A DNA stretch of 64,000 nucleotides from Streptomyces sp. NK15101 (GCF_020400725.1 NZ_JAINVG010000013.1:62001-126000); one strand, 5' to 3'. Shown: positions 8,505 to 17,862, numbered from the stretch's first letter. Numbers and translations are program-made. The notes: a model not told the origin generated them from the sequence alone.

Positions 8505-9428
8505 TCACTCGGCTCCCGTGCCGGTCCCGGCGTCGGCTCCGGTCGGCGCCGGGGCCGAGGGGGCCTCGGGCTGCTCCGTGCCGGCGGTCGGTTCCCGGGT
8601 CGGCTCCGTCGGTTCCGTCGCCGGGACGGTCGGCGTCGGGGCGGTCGGCGTCCCGTCACCGGCGGAACCGGAGGGTGCGGGCTCCGCCGAGGGCGTTCCG
8701 GTCCCGGTCTCCCGGCCGCCCGGTGTCGGCGTGGACCCCGTCGTGGGGGTGCCGGCGCCGTCCGGCTGCCGCCCGGTGCCGTCGGCGGACCCCGAGGGAG
8801 CCGGCGTGGGCTCCTCGTTCCGGTCGGTCGTGTCCTGGCCGGTGCTCCCGCCGCGGACGGCCGAGCCGAAGGTGGTGGCGCCCTGCTTGCCGCTGAAGTC
8901 CTGTCCGGCGACCAGTTCGTAGGCGGTGATGCCGCCCATGGTGACGCCGAAGACCAGGGCGGCGGCGATCGCCGGGCGCCTCCAGCCCCGGACGCGGGTG
9001 CCGTGGGTGGTCGCCGCGCCGAACTCCTCACCGGGTTTCCCGTCGGACTTCCCGTCGGACGGCGGCGGGGCCGGGAGGGTGCTCAGCACGAGGGTGCGGT
9101 CGTCCTGCGGCCCGGCCGGGACCGGGACCTGACGCGCCTTCGGCTTGGCCGCCGCGGTCACGTCGCGGACCTGTTCGCCGGTGCGCTTGAAGAGCTGCTG
9201 GAAGAGCGGACCGCCACAGGTCGCGATGACACTGATCACACCGGCGCCGAGGATCGTGCCGTACACGCCGAGGGTCGAGGCGAGCTTGGCGGCGATGACC
9301 GCGGCCAGGGCGCTGCCGGAGACCTGAGCCACGCTCAGGTCGATCCTTCCGCCGCTCTTCTTCCCCTCCTCCGGCTCGTCCCCGTCGTTTTCCGGCCTGT
9401 GACGCATCTCCGACCCCTGATGGCTCAT
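8505..9428 (-). CDS. Hypothetical membrane protein with Pro/Thr/Ser-rich tail
   Basis: A 307-residue protein of unknown function. Residues 1-25 are charged. A hydrophobic Ala/Gly/Val-rich stretch at about 35-70 (GSALAAVIAAKLASTLGVYG, then GVISVIATCGG) may form one or two membrane segments, and a further helix follows WRRPAIAAALVFGVTMGG near 165-185. The last 110 residues are low-complexity Pro, Thr, Ser, Gly and Glu, typical of a flexible exported or wall-spanning tail. The ATG at 9428 is favoured over an upstream in-frame start by AAGGCGAA. It is divergent from sepH and convergent with the lactone oxidase. Confidence 0.72.
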   Translation of the reverse strand: MSHQGSEMRHRPENDGDEPEEGKKSGGRIDLSVAQVSGSALAAVIAAKLASTLGVYGTILGAGVISVIATCGGPLFQQLFKRTGEQVRDVTAAAKPKARQVPVPAGPQDDRTLVLSTLPAPPPSDGKSDGKPGEEFGAATTHGTRVRGWRRPAIAAALVFGVTMGGITAYELVAGQDFSGKQGATTFGSAVRGGSTGQDTTDRNEEPTPAPSGSADGTGRQPDGAGTPTTGSTPTPGGRETGTGTPSAEPAPSGSAGDGTPTAPTPTVPATEPTEPTREPTAGTEQPEAPSAPAPTGADAGTGTGAE

Positions 9429-9894
9429 CCGTTCGCCTTGCACCCAGAAGGGACAAACAGGCGAAGCGAATAGTTCCGTTTCTGCTGTTTCTGTGAAGAG
9501 CGACACGTATGGGGGAAGATCGCGGAGACTCAACTCCCGTACCGCCCGAGAAGTTGGGCGGCGCGCCGGTCCACCCAGGTGGCCCGAATGGAGTACATTG
9601 ACGAATCCTGGGTACGGACGCCCTCACGGGTGCCCGGAATCAAGGGGGAGGGGGCCGTACACGGCGCTCGAACCGGCGGCGCTTCGGCATCGCACGGGAA
9701 CCGACTGCACAGAGTGACCGCCAGTCACTCCGAGTAGTGAACAGGTAACCGTGCCATAACGGCGTTCCAGGGTCCACGCCCGACACGCCGGGCAACTCGG
9801 CAAGGTAGTGGCAGGCTGCACCCGGGCAGGCCACACTCGACTAGCGGAAGCAGCGACGCACGTGACGTCGGCAGGCACCACCCGGGAGGTCCCC
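9429..9894. promoter_or_regulatory. Divergent control region upstream of sepH
   Basis: These 466 bases separate the divergent membrane protein gene and sepH. Only an inverted repeat is clear: GAGTGAC at 9712-9718 and GTCACTC at 9724-9730 with a 5-base spacer, 165 bases before the sepH start. The order of its half-sites is opposite to that of a BldD box. The region near 9590-9610 (TACATTGACGAATC) is AT-richer and may contain a promoter element. No convincing gene is seen. Confidence 0.45.
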
Positions 9895-10935
9895 ATGCCC
9901 GAACTGCGTGTCGTGGCCGTCTCCAACGACGGCACACGACTGGTGCTGAAGGCTGCTGACAGCACGGAGTACACGCTTCCGATCGACGAGCGGCTCCGTG
10001 CCGCCGTGCGCAACGACCGCGCGCGCCTCGGTCAGATCGAGATCGAGGTGGAGAGCCACCTCCGCCCCCGCGACATCCAGGCACGCATAAGGGCCGGTGC
10101 CTCCGCGGAGGAGGTCGCCCAGCTCGCCGGCATCCCCGTCGACCGCGTGCGCCGCTTCGAGGGCCCCGTGCTCGCGGAGCGCGCCTTCATGGCCGAGCGC
10201 GCCCGCAAGACCCCGGTCCGCAGGCCCGGGGAGAACAGCGGCCCGCAGCTCGGCGAGGCGGTGCAGGAGCGGCTGCTGCTGCGCGGCGCCGAGAAGGACA
10301 CCGTGCAGTGGGACTCCTGGCGGCGCGACGACGGCACCTGGGAGGTGCTGCTCGTCTACCGGGTCGCGGGCGAGGTCCACACGGCCAGCTGGACGTACGA
10401 CCCGCCGCGGCGGCTCGTCCAGGCCGTGGACGACGAGGCACGGGCCCTGATCGGCGAGACGGACGACACGATCGCCGCCGCGCCGGAGCCGAGCTTCCCC
10501 TTCGTGCCGCGCATCGCCCGGCTGCCCCGGGACAGGCCGCTCGACCGGGCGCTGGACCGCCAGATCGACCGTTCCGACCGGCAGCTGGAGCGGGCGCCCG
10601 CGCCCGCCGAGCCGGAGGAGGAACGGGACTCGCTGACGAGCCTCCTGGAGGCCGTGCCGAACTTCCGCGGCGACATGGTCGTGCCCGAGCAGCCGGACAC
10701 CGAGCCCTCGGAGGAGCTGGAGGCGGAGGAGCCGCCGGCCCCGGCCGCCTCGGCGGGCGCGGGATCGGCCTACGCCGACGTCCTGATGCCCCGCGCGGTC
10801 TCGGGTCACCGCGACCGCCTGCACGGTGCCACGGACCGCCAGGCCGAGGCGGACGGCGTCCGCCCGGGCCGCCGCGCCGCCGTGCCGAGCTGGGACGAGA
10901 TCGTCTTCGGCACCCGCAGGAAGAAGCAGGACTGA
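9895..10935 (+). CDS. sepH: Cell division regulator SepH
   Basis: A 346-residue actinobacterial cell division protein (DUF3071 family) that binds FtsZ and promotes its assembly at septa. Residues 1-80 form the conserved N-terminal domain beginning MPELRVVAVSNDGTRLVLKA. A helix-turn-helix-like segment follows (about 60-100, IRAGASAEEVAQLAGIPVDRVRRFE), needed for FtsZ interaction in published work. The rest includes a DUF3071 core (VQWDSWRRDDGTWEVLL) and a disordered acidic/proline tail ending in a basic patch (FGTRRKKQD). The ATG at 9895 is preceded by GGGAGGTC; an earlier start would add non-conserved residues. A very strong hairpin terminator follows at 10997. Confidence 0.92.
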   Translation: MPELRVVAVSNDGTRLVLKAADSTEYTLPIDERLRAAVRNDRARLGQIEIEVESHLRPRDIQARIRAGASAEEVAQLAGIPVDRVRRFEGPVLAERAFMAERARKTPVRRPGENSGPQLGEAVQERLLLRGAEKDTVQWDSWRRDDGTWEVLLVYRVAGEVHTASWTYDPPRRLVQAVDDEARALIGETDDTIAAAPEPSFPFVPRIARLPRDRPLDRALDRQIDRSDRQLERAPAPAEPEEERDSLTSLLEAVPNFRGDMVVPEQPDTEPSEELEAEEPPAPAASAGAGSAYADVLMPRAVSGHRDRLHGATDRQAEADGVRPGRRAAVPSWDEIVFGTRRKKQD

Positions 10936-10996
10936 TCGACGGGCGGCACCGCTCGACGGGCGGCACCGCTCGACGAGCGGTGCCGGTCGCCGTACG

Positions 10997-11043
10997 CGTA
11001 CGGAAGGGCCCGCGCCCCGCGAGGGCGCGGGCCCTTCCGTACG
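10997..11043. terminator. Strong bidirectional hairpin terminator
   Basis: A 21-bp perfect stem (10997-11017 paired with 11023-11043, starting CGTACGGAAGGGCCC) closes a 5-base loop CGCGA. It lies between sepH (ends 10935) and the convergent sulfurtransferase gene (stop at 11046), so it can serve both. Confidence 0.9.
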
Positions 11044-11045
11044 GC

Positions 11046-11873
11046 TTAGCGCGGGTCCGGGCCCGTGGCGACCGGACGGGCGGGGTCCGAGGACCACTCC
11101 GACCAGGAACCGGCGTAGAGGCCCGCCGGGATGCCCGCGATCTCCAGGGCGAGCACCTCGTGGGCGCCCGACACGCCCGAGCCGCAGTAGACCGCGACCG
11201 GGGTCCCCTCGGTCGCGCCGAGCGAGGCGAAGCGGTCCCGCAGGACGTCGGCCGCCAGGAAGAGGCCCTCGGCGTCGACGTTCTCCGTCGTCGGGGCCGA
11301 GACCGCGCCCGGGATGTGCCCGCCGACCCGGTCGATCGGCTCCACGTCGCCCCGGTAGCGCTCGGCCGCCCGTGCGTCCAGGAGCAGCCCCGTGCCGGGC
11401 AGCGCCGCGGCCGCGTCGGCGTCGAGCAGCTCCAGGGCGCCGGGCTTCGGCCGGAAGTCGCCCGGCTCCGGCGTCGGGACCTTCTCCGTGAGCTCCCCCG
11501 TCCAGGCCGCGAGGCCCCCGTCCAGGACCCGCACGTCCGGGTGGCCCGCCCAGCGGAGCAGCCACCAGGCGCGGGCCGCGCCCCAGCCGAGGCCCCCGTC
11601 GTAGACGACGACCGGCCGGTCCGCCGAGACGCCGGCCCGGCGCATCACGGCCCCGAAGGCCTCCGGGTCGGGCAGCGGGTGACGGCCACCGCTCCCGGGC
11701 GGTCCCGCGAGTTCCGCGTCCAGATCGACGTAGACCGCCCCGGGAAGGTGGCCGGCCTCGTAGGCGGGCCGCCCGGGCGGGCCGCCGAGCGTCCAGCGGA
11801 CGTCCAGGAGAACCGGCGGCCGGGCCCCGGTCGACTCGCTCAGCAGTTCGCTTGCGGAGATGATGGGCTTCAT
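11046..11873 (-). CDS. Thiosulfate/3-mercaptopyruvate sulfurtransferase
   Basis: A 275-residue two-domain rhodanese (SseA-like) that transfers sulfur from thiosulfate or mercaptopyruvate to cyanide or other thiophiles. The N-terminal domain (about 1-130) has the rhodanese fold landmarks AYEAGHLPGAVYVDLD and RVLDGG but lacks the active cysteine, reading VVVYDGG at that position. The C-terminal domain carries the catalytic loop CGSGVSG with C230, whose Gly/Ser composition resembles mercaptopyruvate sulfurtransferases more than classic rhodaneses. An ATG at 11882 (three codons earlier) is also possible; GAGG precedes both at usable spacing. It is convergent with sepH and divergent from the VOC gene. 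Confidence 0.9.
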   Translation of the reverse strand: MKPIISASELLSESTGARPPVLLDVRWTLGGPPGRPAYEAGHLPGAVYVDLDAELAGPPGSGGRHPLPDPEAFGAVMRRAGVSADRPVVVYDGGLGWGAARAWWLLRWAGHPDVRVLDGGLAAWTGELTEKVPTPEPGDFRPKPGALELLDADAAAALPGTGLLLDARAAERYRGDVEPIDRVGGHIPGAVSAPTTENVDAEGLFLAADVLRDRFASLGATEGTPVAVYCGSGVSGAHEVLALEIAGIPAGLYAGSWSEWSSDPARPVATGPDPR

Positions 11874-12031
11874 GGGAGCCATCCTCGCGCAGCCGCCCGG
11901 CAGCGGGGGGACGGACCCGGCGATCTCCGACGGGATCGCGCCACGTTCGGTGTGGCCTGGGCGCGCCGCGCCCCCGTCGGTGTCACCATCGGACGGCACG
12001 GCCACGACGACGGTCCGAGGAGAGTGTGACG

Positions 12032-12805
12032 ATGACCGAGGCGACTCCGCGCCCGCCCGGCACACCCTGCTGGGTGAGCCTGATGGTGCACGGAATCGAC
12101 GCCACGCAGGAGTTCTACCGTGCGCTCTTCGGCTGGGAGTTCGTCCCCGGTCCGCAGCAGCTCGGTCCGTACGTGCGCGCGCTGCTCGGCGGCAAGGAGG
12201 TGGCGGGCATCGGCCAGCTGCCGCCCGACCGTAACCTGCGGATCGCCTGGACCCCCTATCTGGCCACCGGGGACGCCGACGAGACCGCCGAGGACATCCG
12301 CTGCTGCGGCGGCACCGTCGCCGTCGGTCCGCTGGACGCGGGCGAGGCGGGCCGTCTGGTCATCTGCTCCGACCCGTCCGGCGCGGTCTTCGGCGTCTGG
12401 CAGGCGGAGGCGCACCACGGGACGGCGGCGGCGGGACCGCCGGGGACGCCGGTGTGGAACGAGCTCCTCACGTACGAGACGTCCTCGATCGGCAAGTTCT
12501 ACCGGACGGTCTTCGGCTACGAGGTGGAGCCGGTGGTCTCCGCCGACCACGACTACGCGACGCTCCACGTGGCAGGGGCCCCGGTGGCCTCGCTGCACGG
12601 CGTCGGCAACGCGCTTCCCCGGGACCGGGGCCCGCACTGGATGACGTACTTCGAGGTCGCCGACACGGACGCGGCCGCGCAGCTCGTCCGGGAGCTCGGC
12701 GGCCGGGTGCTGCGCCCGCCGCGCGAGGGCAAGGCGGGCCGGCTCGCTCTGGTGGCGGACCCGGAGGGCGCGGTCTTCACCCTGGTCAGGTCCGCCGGGC
12801 GCTGA
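12032..12805 (+). CDS. VOC superfamily (glyoxalase-like) protein, two repeats
   Basis: A 257-residue protein made of two vicinal-oxygen-chelate modules, about residues 10-125 and 135-255. Each begins with a WxxLM or WNELLTY strand, then FYRALFGWEF in the first or FYRTVFGYEV in the second, and ends with DPSGAVFGVWQ or DPEGAVFTLVR. Such proteins include glyoxalases, antibiotic-binding proteins and Streptomyces proteins annotated as hydroxylases; the metal ligands and substrate cannot be fixed here. The ATG at 12032 is preferred over a GTG six bases earlier because GAGGAG sits about 9 bases before it. It is divergent from the sulfurtransferase. Confidence 0.82.
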   Translation: MTEATPRPPGTPCWVSLMVHGIDATQEFYRALFGWEFVPGPQQLGPYVRALLGGKEVAGIGQLPPDRNLRIAWTPYLATGDADETAEDIRCCGGTVAVGPLDAGEAGRLVICSDPSGAVFGVWQAEAHHGTAAAGPPGTPVWNELLTYETSSIGKFYRTVFGYEVEPVVSADHDYATLHVAGAPVASLHGVGNALPRDRGPHWMTYFEVADTDAAAQLVRELGGRVLRPPREGKAGRLALVADPEGAVFTLVRSAGR

Positions 12806-12856
12806 GCGCCTGCGGTCCCCGGCGGGCGTGGGCGGCTCGGGTCCGCCGGCCGGGGC

Positions 12857-14212
12857 TCAGCCGCGCCGGCTCCGGATCAGGCCGCGGCGCAGCCGGGACC
12901 TGCCGGTTCGCTCGGGGGCGGGATCGCCGCCCGGGAGGCCGAGCCGGGTCAGCCGTTCCGCGGTGAAGTGGTGCGCGGTGCCGGGATCGGCGTGGTGCTC
13001 CGCCAGAAAGGCGGCGGCCTCCTCGCGGAGCCCCGGGTGGGCCTTGTGCCGCATGCAGTAGCCGACGGCCCTGACCAGGGGCGTGAGCGAGGCCGGGGCC
13101 GCTCCGGGGACGGCGGGCTCCTCGCCGCCCTCCAGGTCGGCGACCAGGTGGTCGACGACGGTGAGGGGGATGCGGTTGCTGTTCTCGAAGGGGGTGAGCC
13201 GTTCGAGGACCTCGGCGGTGCCCACGCGCGCGATGGGGACGCCGTAGTGGACGGCGGCGGTGAGCATCGCCGTGGAGAAGCAGCCGACGACGAGCTCGGG
13301 CCGGCAGCGCTCGTAGAAGGTCTCGGCGAGCAGCGGCCCGTCGAGGACGGTGAGCCGTACGCCGCTCCGCTCGGCCTCCTCGTCCAGGGCCTGGGAGTAG
13401 CGGGCGGGCGCGGTCGGGTGCGGCTTGAAGACCACCGAGCGGTGGCCGGCCGCGGCGGCCCCGCGCAGCATCCGTACGTGCAGCTCCTCTTCCTCCTCGG
13501 CGGTGAGCAGGGAGAGGGCGGCGAGGTACTGGCCGAGCAGCAGGGCCGTCGGCCCGGCGGCGGCCGCCCGCGCGATCTGCGGGTCGTCGGCCGCCTCCTC
13601 GGCGATCTCGGCGAGGACGGCGCGGAAGGCGGCGTCGGGGACGAGCTCGGGCTCGACCCCGTACTCGCCGAGGAGGAGGGGGCGAAGGCCCGGCACCAGG
13701 TCGAGGTGGAGCACGCGGCGGATGCGGCAGGCGATCGACTGCGCGAGGTCGGAGCGGGTCGGGCCGTAGCTCATCAAGCCGTCGGCGTAGACGTGCACGG
13801 CGCTCTCGGGGAAGGCGCCGGCGAGCGCCTTGGCCGGGTTTACCTGGATGGATTCGACGATCAGCTCGACCGGGCCGGTGCCGAGGTCCCAGGCGGTGCG
13901 CAGGACGCGCTGCCAGAGCGGGGCCTCCTCGGGGCGGGGGGCCCAGGCGGCGGGGTGGTACGGGTGGATCGTCTCGTTCCAGTCGAGGGTGCCGTCGAAG
14001 CGGGCGGCGATCCGCCCGTACCCGGTCATGGTCTCCAGGCGCAGCGCGGTCTCCGGGATCTCGGCGTTGTGCGAGATCAGCAGGAGCCTGCGGGCGGAGT
14101 CCCGGGGGCCGAACTGTCCGGCGTCGAGCGCGGCGGCGAGGGTGGCCGCGCCGTACAGGGTGGACACCTGGAAGATCTGGACCGGCAGGTCGGGGGCGGC
14201 GTCGGGGGCCAT
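12857..14212 (-). CDS. Polysialyltransferase-family glycosyltransferase
   Basis: A 451-residue protein resembling the bacterial alpha-2,8-polysialyltransferase family, which extends surface or wall polysaccharides from CMP-activated sialic or related sugars. It starts VQIFQVSTLYGAATLAAALDAG, has a central HVYADGLMSYGPTR segment, and in the C-terminal half shows VVFKPHPTAPARY and VVGCFSTAMLTAAVHYG, which match the conserved HP and SS/T motifs of that family. It has no signal peptide or membrane helix. It starts 3 bases after the family 2 glycosyltransferase stop and is surely co-transcribed with it. The polymer made is unknown; a wall glycopolymer such as a teichulosonic-acid-like chain is a reasonable guess. 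Confidence 0.72.
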   Translation of the reverse strand: MAPDAAPDLPVQIFQVSTLYGAATLAAALDAGQFGPRDSARRLLLISHNAEIPETALRLETMTGYGRIAARFDGTLDWNETIHPYHPAAWAPRPEEAPLWQRVLRTAWDLGTGPVELIVESIQVNPAKALAGAFPESAVHVYADGLMSYGPTRSDLAQSIACRIRRVLHLDLVPGLRPLLLGEYGVEPELVPDAAFRAVLAEIAEEAADDPQIARAAAAGPTALLLGQYLAALSLLTAEEEEELHVRMLRGAAAAGHRSVVFKPHPTAPARYSQALDEEAERSGVRLTVLDGPLLAETFYERCRPELVVGCFSTAMLTAAVHYGVPIARVGTAEVLERLTPFENSNRIPLTVVDHLVADLEGGEEPAVPGAAPASLTPLVRAVGYCMRHKAHPGLREEAAAFLAEHHADPGTAHHFTAERLTRLGLPGGDPAPERTGRSRLRRGLIRSRRG

Positions 14213-14215
14213 GGG

Positions 14216-15181
14216 TCAGGCGGTCCTTCCGGTGTCGCGCAGGCTCCGGAGGAGGGTGCTGCGCTTGGTGTCCATGGTGGCGAGGGTCTCGTCGAGGACC
14301 TCCTGCGGCATGCGGTGCAGGGCGTCGCGGACGTCGGCGCGCAGCCGCGTGGCGACGGCCGGCTCGTACGCGGCCACCTTGCCCATGTGGAAGGCGATCA
14401 TCGCGCAGTAGGTGCGGACCGCCTTCGGGAGGAAGCGGTCGGCCTCCGCGTCCCTGGAGACCTCGTCGAGCAGGAGGTCGTACGAGGGGATGAAGTCCAG
14501 CTGCCGGTTGTCGGTGATCTGGGTGAGCGAGGTGGTGACACCCCGCCGGTAGAAGACGCCGTGCAGGGAAAGGGCCGCGAACGTGCGCGCCTTGAGGTGG
14601 AGCCGCCAGACCCAGAGGCGGTCCTCGGCCGTTCTGAGGGACGTCTCGAAGCGGGATTCCCCGTTCTCGAAGAGGCGGCCGCTGTAAATGCCGAAGGGGA
14701 CGAAGGGATAGTCGACCATCGTCACCATGCTGGCCGGGGAGATTCCGTCCCTGGGGTCCATCACCGTGTCGCGCCGTTTGGCCGGGGCATAGCGGATCTG
14801 CCGCTTCCGGCCCTCCGACAGGACGTGGTCGGTGCGGGCGAAATCGCAGCCCAGGCGGGAGATCCCGGCCACGGCGGCGCTCAGGTGGCCGGGCGCGTAC
14901 CAGTCGTCGCCGTCGAGGAACGTGAGGTATTCGCCGCGCGCCGCGTCGATTCCGGTGTTGCGGGCCTGGGCGACGCCCTGATTCGTCTCGTGCCGGATGA
15001 CGGTGGCGTTCGGCAGGCGGCCCTGCCAGCGGTCGAGGATCTCCGGGGTGTCGTCCGTCGAGCAGTCGTCGATCAGCAGGAACTCGAATTCCGGATCCGC
15101 GTTGTTCGCGAGACTGCGCAAGGTGTCGGGCGCGTATGCCCCGACATTGTGGAACGGTACGACGACGGACAGTTTCGGCAC
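14216..15181 (-). CDS. Family 2 glycosyltransferase
   Basis: A 321-residue GT-A glycosyltransferase. It opens with LSVVVPFHNVGAYAPDTLRS, has the nucleotide-binding LIDDCSTDDTPEIL, the acceptor-side NQGVAQARNTGIDAARGEYL and the metal-binding FLDGDD at about residue 95. The C-terminal 150 residues form a helical extension as in wall teichoic acid or capsule glycerol/sugar transferases. A GTG at 15181 is chosen because GGGGATC precedes it; a GTG 15 bases upstream has no ribosome binding site. The next gene downstream is the polysialyltransferase-like protein, so the pair may build one surface polymer. A PhoP-like box lies about 80 bases upstream. Confidence 0.87.
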   Translation of the reverse strand: MPKLSVVVPFHNVGAYAPDTLRSLANNADPEFEFLLIDDCSTDDTPEILDRWQGRLPNATVIRHETNQGVAQARNTGIDAARGEYLTFLDGDDWYAPGHLSAAVAGISRLGCDFARTDHVLSEGRKRQIRYAPAKRRDTVMDPRDGISPASMVTMVDYPFVPFGIYSGRLFENGESRFETSLRTAEDRLWVWRLHLKARTFAALSLHGVFYRRGVTTSLTQITDNRQLDFIPSYDLLLDEVSRDAEADRFLPKAVRTYCAMIAFHMGKVAAYEPAVATRLRADVRDALHRMPQEVLDETLATMDTKRSTLLRSLRDTGRTA

Positions 15182-15261
15182 TCGGGATCCCCACACTGAA
15201 TCAACAATTCAACACCGCTACGGCGGGTACGGTAACGGCCGACTTTTCCCGGCGAACGAGC

Positions 15262-15283
15262 CGCGCGTGCACTCCGGGTGAAC
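15262..15283 (-). promoter_or_regulatory. Candidate PhoP box upstream of glycosyltransferase operon
   Basis: Read on the minus strand, an 11-base unit GTTCACCCGGA (15273-15283) is followed by GTGCACGCGCG (15262-15272). Streptomyces PhoP boxes are tandem 11-base units whose first seven bases resemble GTTCACC; the first unit matches fully, the second only partly. The 16-base string containing unit one also occurs upstream of the YfhO-type gene (17974-17989). Confidence 0.45.
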
Positions 15284-15309
15284 TCTTGTCGTATCCGGCG
15301 GAAACCCCG

Positions 15310-17862
15310 TCACCCCCGGGCCCGCCGGCGGTGCAGGAACCCCGTCACGGCGAGCGCGAGGAGCGCCGCCGCGCCGACCGCGCCGCCCGCCGCCAGCCCC
15401 GGCGGCCGGAAGGAGCAGCTGACGGTGCTCGCCCGTCCGTCGAGGGGGACGGCGACGAGACCCTCGTACGCGCGCGGGGGGCGGGCCTCCGCGCCGCCGG
15501 CGGCGCAGCGCCAGCCGGAGATGCGCGGTGCGGCGAGGACCGCGACGCCCTTGCTGCCGGGCGGCAGTTCGGCCGTGACGGTGTGTCCGGTGGCACGCAC
15601 GCGCGTGGCACCGCCGGCGGTGAGCCGCCGCACGGCGGAGTCGAGCCGGGCGCCGACCAGACAGCCGACCGGTTCCCGGGGCAGCCGCAGCTCGCCCCCG
15701 GGCTCCAGGTCGATCCGCACCGCGCCGGAGTCCGAGACGGGGCCGAGGGCCTGCATGGGGGCGCGGACGGCGGGCGGCCTGCCGTCGAACTCCACGAACC
15801 CCCAACCGGCCAGGGCCGCCGTGCCCTTGTACTCGGGCGCCCAGAACCAGACCTGGGAGCCCGCGGGGCAGCGGGCGGTGAGGGTGCGTCCGGTGCGGCG
15901 CGTGGCGGGCAGCTCGTACACGTCGGCGCCGAGCAGACGTTCCTGCCGGGCGAAGGCCGAGTCCCCGGGGTGCGTGGCCGGGCGCCCCGGCGGACGGACG
16001 GTGACCAGGGGCGGCACGGGGGTGGTGGCGGCGGTGACCGTGGCGCGGGGCGCGGCGTCCTGGCGCAGGGGCTCCGCGGGCTCCGAGCGCAGCCGGGTGC
16101 CGATGGAGAAGAGGGCGTCCGCGACGGGGTTGTCGAGGCTGACGGGGTGCCGGCCCTTCGCGTAGTAGCCGAAGCCGAGCGAGGCCAGGGTCCGGGAGGT
16201 CACGTCCGCGGTGAGGCTGCTGTAGTAGTCGGCGCCCTGCCCTCCGACGAGCAGCACGTCGTTGCCGCCGGGCACCTCGCCGGGGTCCGTGCGGTACCGC
16301 GGCCAGGCGTCCGCGCGGGCCACCTCGGCGGCGGCGGTCGCGTGCCAGGGACCGATCCGGGGCGACCAGAAGACCTCGCTCCGCTGCTGCTCCTCGATCC
16401 GCTTCCCGGTGACGGCCGCTTCGCCGGCCTGCGCGGCGACGAGCAGGACCACGGCCAGGACGGGGAGTACGCGCGCGCGTGGCACCCGGTCCGGCCGTAC
16501 GCGCGCGTGGCCCCGGCGCTCGCCGGTCAGGGCGAGGAGGGCGGCGGCGAGCGCGAGGAGCGCCGCCGCGCCGAAGGCGGGGAAGGTCCACCGGTCGACG
16601 TCGGCGCTCCCCCGGGCCGCCCACGCCAGGGCTCCGAGCAGCGCCACGCCCGCGAGGAGCGCGGCCGGCCGGGGTACGCCCCGGGCGGCGGAGAGCCAGG
16701 CGGCGATGATCAGCAGGCCGCACAGGACGAAGGTCTGACGGTACGGAATGCCGTTGGGCGAGGCGCCCGCGTGCCACAGCAGATGCGTGGGTTCCCACTG
16801 GAGGGAGAGCGTCACCAGGACGATCGCGGCCGTCCAGGCCGCCCGGACGCGCGGGGCGACGGCCCGGTGGAAGGGCAGCGTCAGCGCGAGCGCGAGGGCG
16901 GGCGTGCCGATGAAGAGGGCGGGGCTGTCGACGCTCTCGGTGGCGGGCAGGAACCGGGCGAGGACGTCCGTCCAGGGCGCCCGCGTGAAAGTGGCGGCGG
17001 GGGTGGGGTCGGCGGCCTTCGTGGCGAGGAAGACGACCATGACGAGCGGGGCGGCGAGTCCGATGCCGATGAGGACGCTCCGGGCGGCGCGCAGCGCCCC
17101 GGCGAGGCGCTGCCGGGCGCCGGCGGTCTCCTCGGCGGTGAGGAGGCGGACGGCGAGGACGACGGCGGCGCCGAGCGTCGCCATGTACGCGGTGTAGAAG
17201 TTGGCGATCCAGGCCAGGGCGACCACGAGGGGGCCGAGGACGGGACGGCGGCCGGCGCGGGCCCATTCGCCGACCAGGCAGAGCAGGGGGAGGGCGACGA
17301 GCCCGTCGAGCCACATCGGGACGGTGGCGCCGTAGTCGAGGGTCCAGCCCGAGAGGGCGTACGCGGTGCCGAGCACGGCGGCGACCGGCCACGGGCCGGG
17401 GCGCAGCCGCAGGAGCAGCAGCGCCATCGCGGCCGCCGCCGCGGCGATCTTGGCGACGGTGACGACGTACAGCGCGAGTTCGACGCGGTCCGCCGGGAAG
17501 ACCACGACGAGCAGGTCGAAGGGGCTGCTGAGGTACGTGCCGATGTCGCCGAGGAAGTTGGAGCCGAAGCCGGAGTTCCAGTTGAGGAAGGCGTCCCCGT
17601 GCGTCTCGCCGAGCAGGAAGGCGCGCCAGTAGGCGTGGAACGGCAGGTACTGCTGGCCGAGGTCGAGGATGTTCCTGGTCACCGGGCCGAAGGGGTGCGT
17701 ACGGGAGAGCCGGGTGGCGAGGCAGAGCAGCGCGGCGGTGAGCAGGGCGGCGGCGGCCGGGGCCCGCAGGGCGGACCGCCGCCGCTCGCCGTCCCGGTGC
17801 CGCTCCGCCTCGTCGCGTACGGTCTCGTCCTCGGCGTACACGGCCTCGGCGGCGGGTGGCAC
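15310..17862 (-). CDS. YfhO-family membrane glycosyltransferase-like protein
   Basis: A large polytopic membrane protein of about 850 residues, YfhO family. Members are implicated in adding sugars to lipoteichoic acids or other envelope polymers, using lipid-linked donors. A charged N-terminus is followed by a first helix, then an outside loop with TRNILDLGQQYLPFHAYWR, many hydrophobic helices to about residue 480, and a C-terminal extracytoplasmic beta-rich region, with one last helix before the basic tail HRRRARG. Upstream GTG codons at 17880 and 17862 compete; 17862 is chosen because GGAGG sits just before it, though spacing is short. The gene is flanked by a PhoP-like box. Confidence 0.78.
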   Translation of the reverse strand: MPPAAEAVYAEDETVRDEAERHRDGERRRSALRAPAAAALLTAALLCLATRLSRTHPFGPVTRNILDLGQQYLPFHAYWRAFLLGETHGDAFLNWNSGFGSNFLGDIGTYLSSPFDLLVVVFPADRVELALYVVTVAKIAAAAAAMALLLLRLRPGPWPVAAVLGTAYALSGWTLDYGATVPMWLDGLVALPLLCLVGEWARAGRRPVLGPLVVALAWIANFYTAYMATLGAAVVLAVRLLTAEETAGARQRLAGALRAARSVLIGIGLAAPLVMVVFLATKAADPTPAATFTRAPWTDVLARFLPATESVDSPALFIGTPALALALTLPFHRAVAPRVRAAWTAAIVLVTLSLQWEPTHLLWHAGASPNGIPYRQTFVLCGLLIIAAWLSAARGVPRPAALLAGVALLGALAWAARGSADVDRWTFPAFGAAALLALAAALLALTGERRGHARVRPDRVPRARVLPVLAVVLLVAAQAGEAAVTGKRIEEQQRSEVFWSPRIGPWHATAAAEVARADAWPRYRTDPGEVPGGNDVLLVGGQGADYYSSLTADVTSRTLASLGFGYYAKGRHPVSLDNPVADALFSIGTRLRSEPAEPLRQDAAPRATVTAATTPVPPLVTVRPPGRPATHPGDSAFARQERLLGADVYELPATRRTGRTLTARCPAGSQVWFWAPEYKGTAALAGWGFVEFDGRPPAVRAPMQALGPVSDSGAVRIDLEPGGELRLPREPVGCLVGARLDSAVRRLTAGGATRVRATGHTVTAELPPGSKGVAVLAAPRISGWRCAAGGAEARPPRAYEGLVAVPLDGRASTVSCSFRPPGLAAGGAVGAAALLALAVTGFLHRRRARG

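Noticed and set aside
9712..9730. BldD box upstream of sepH
   Set aside because: The half-sites are reversed relative to the BldD consensus, so it is reported only as an unnamed inverted repeat.
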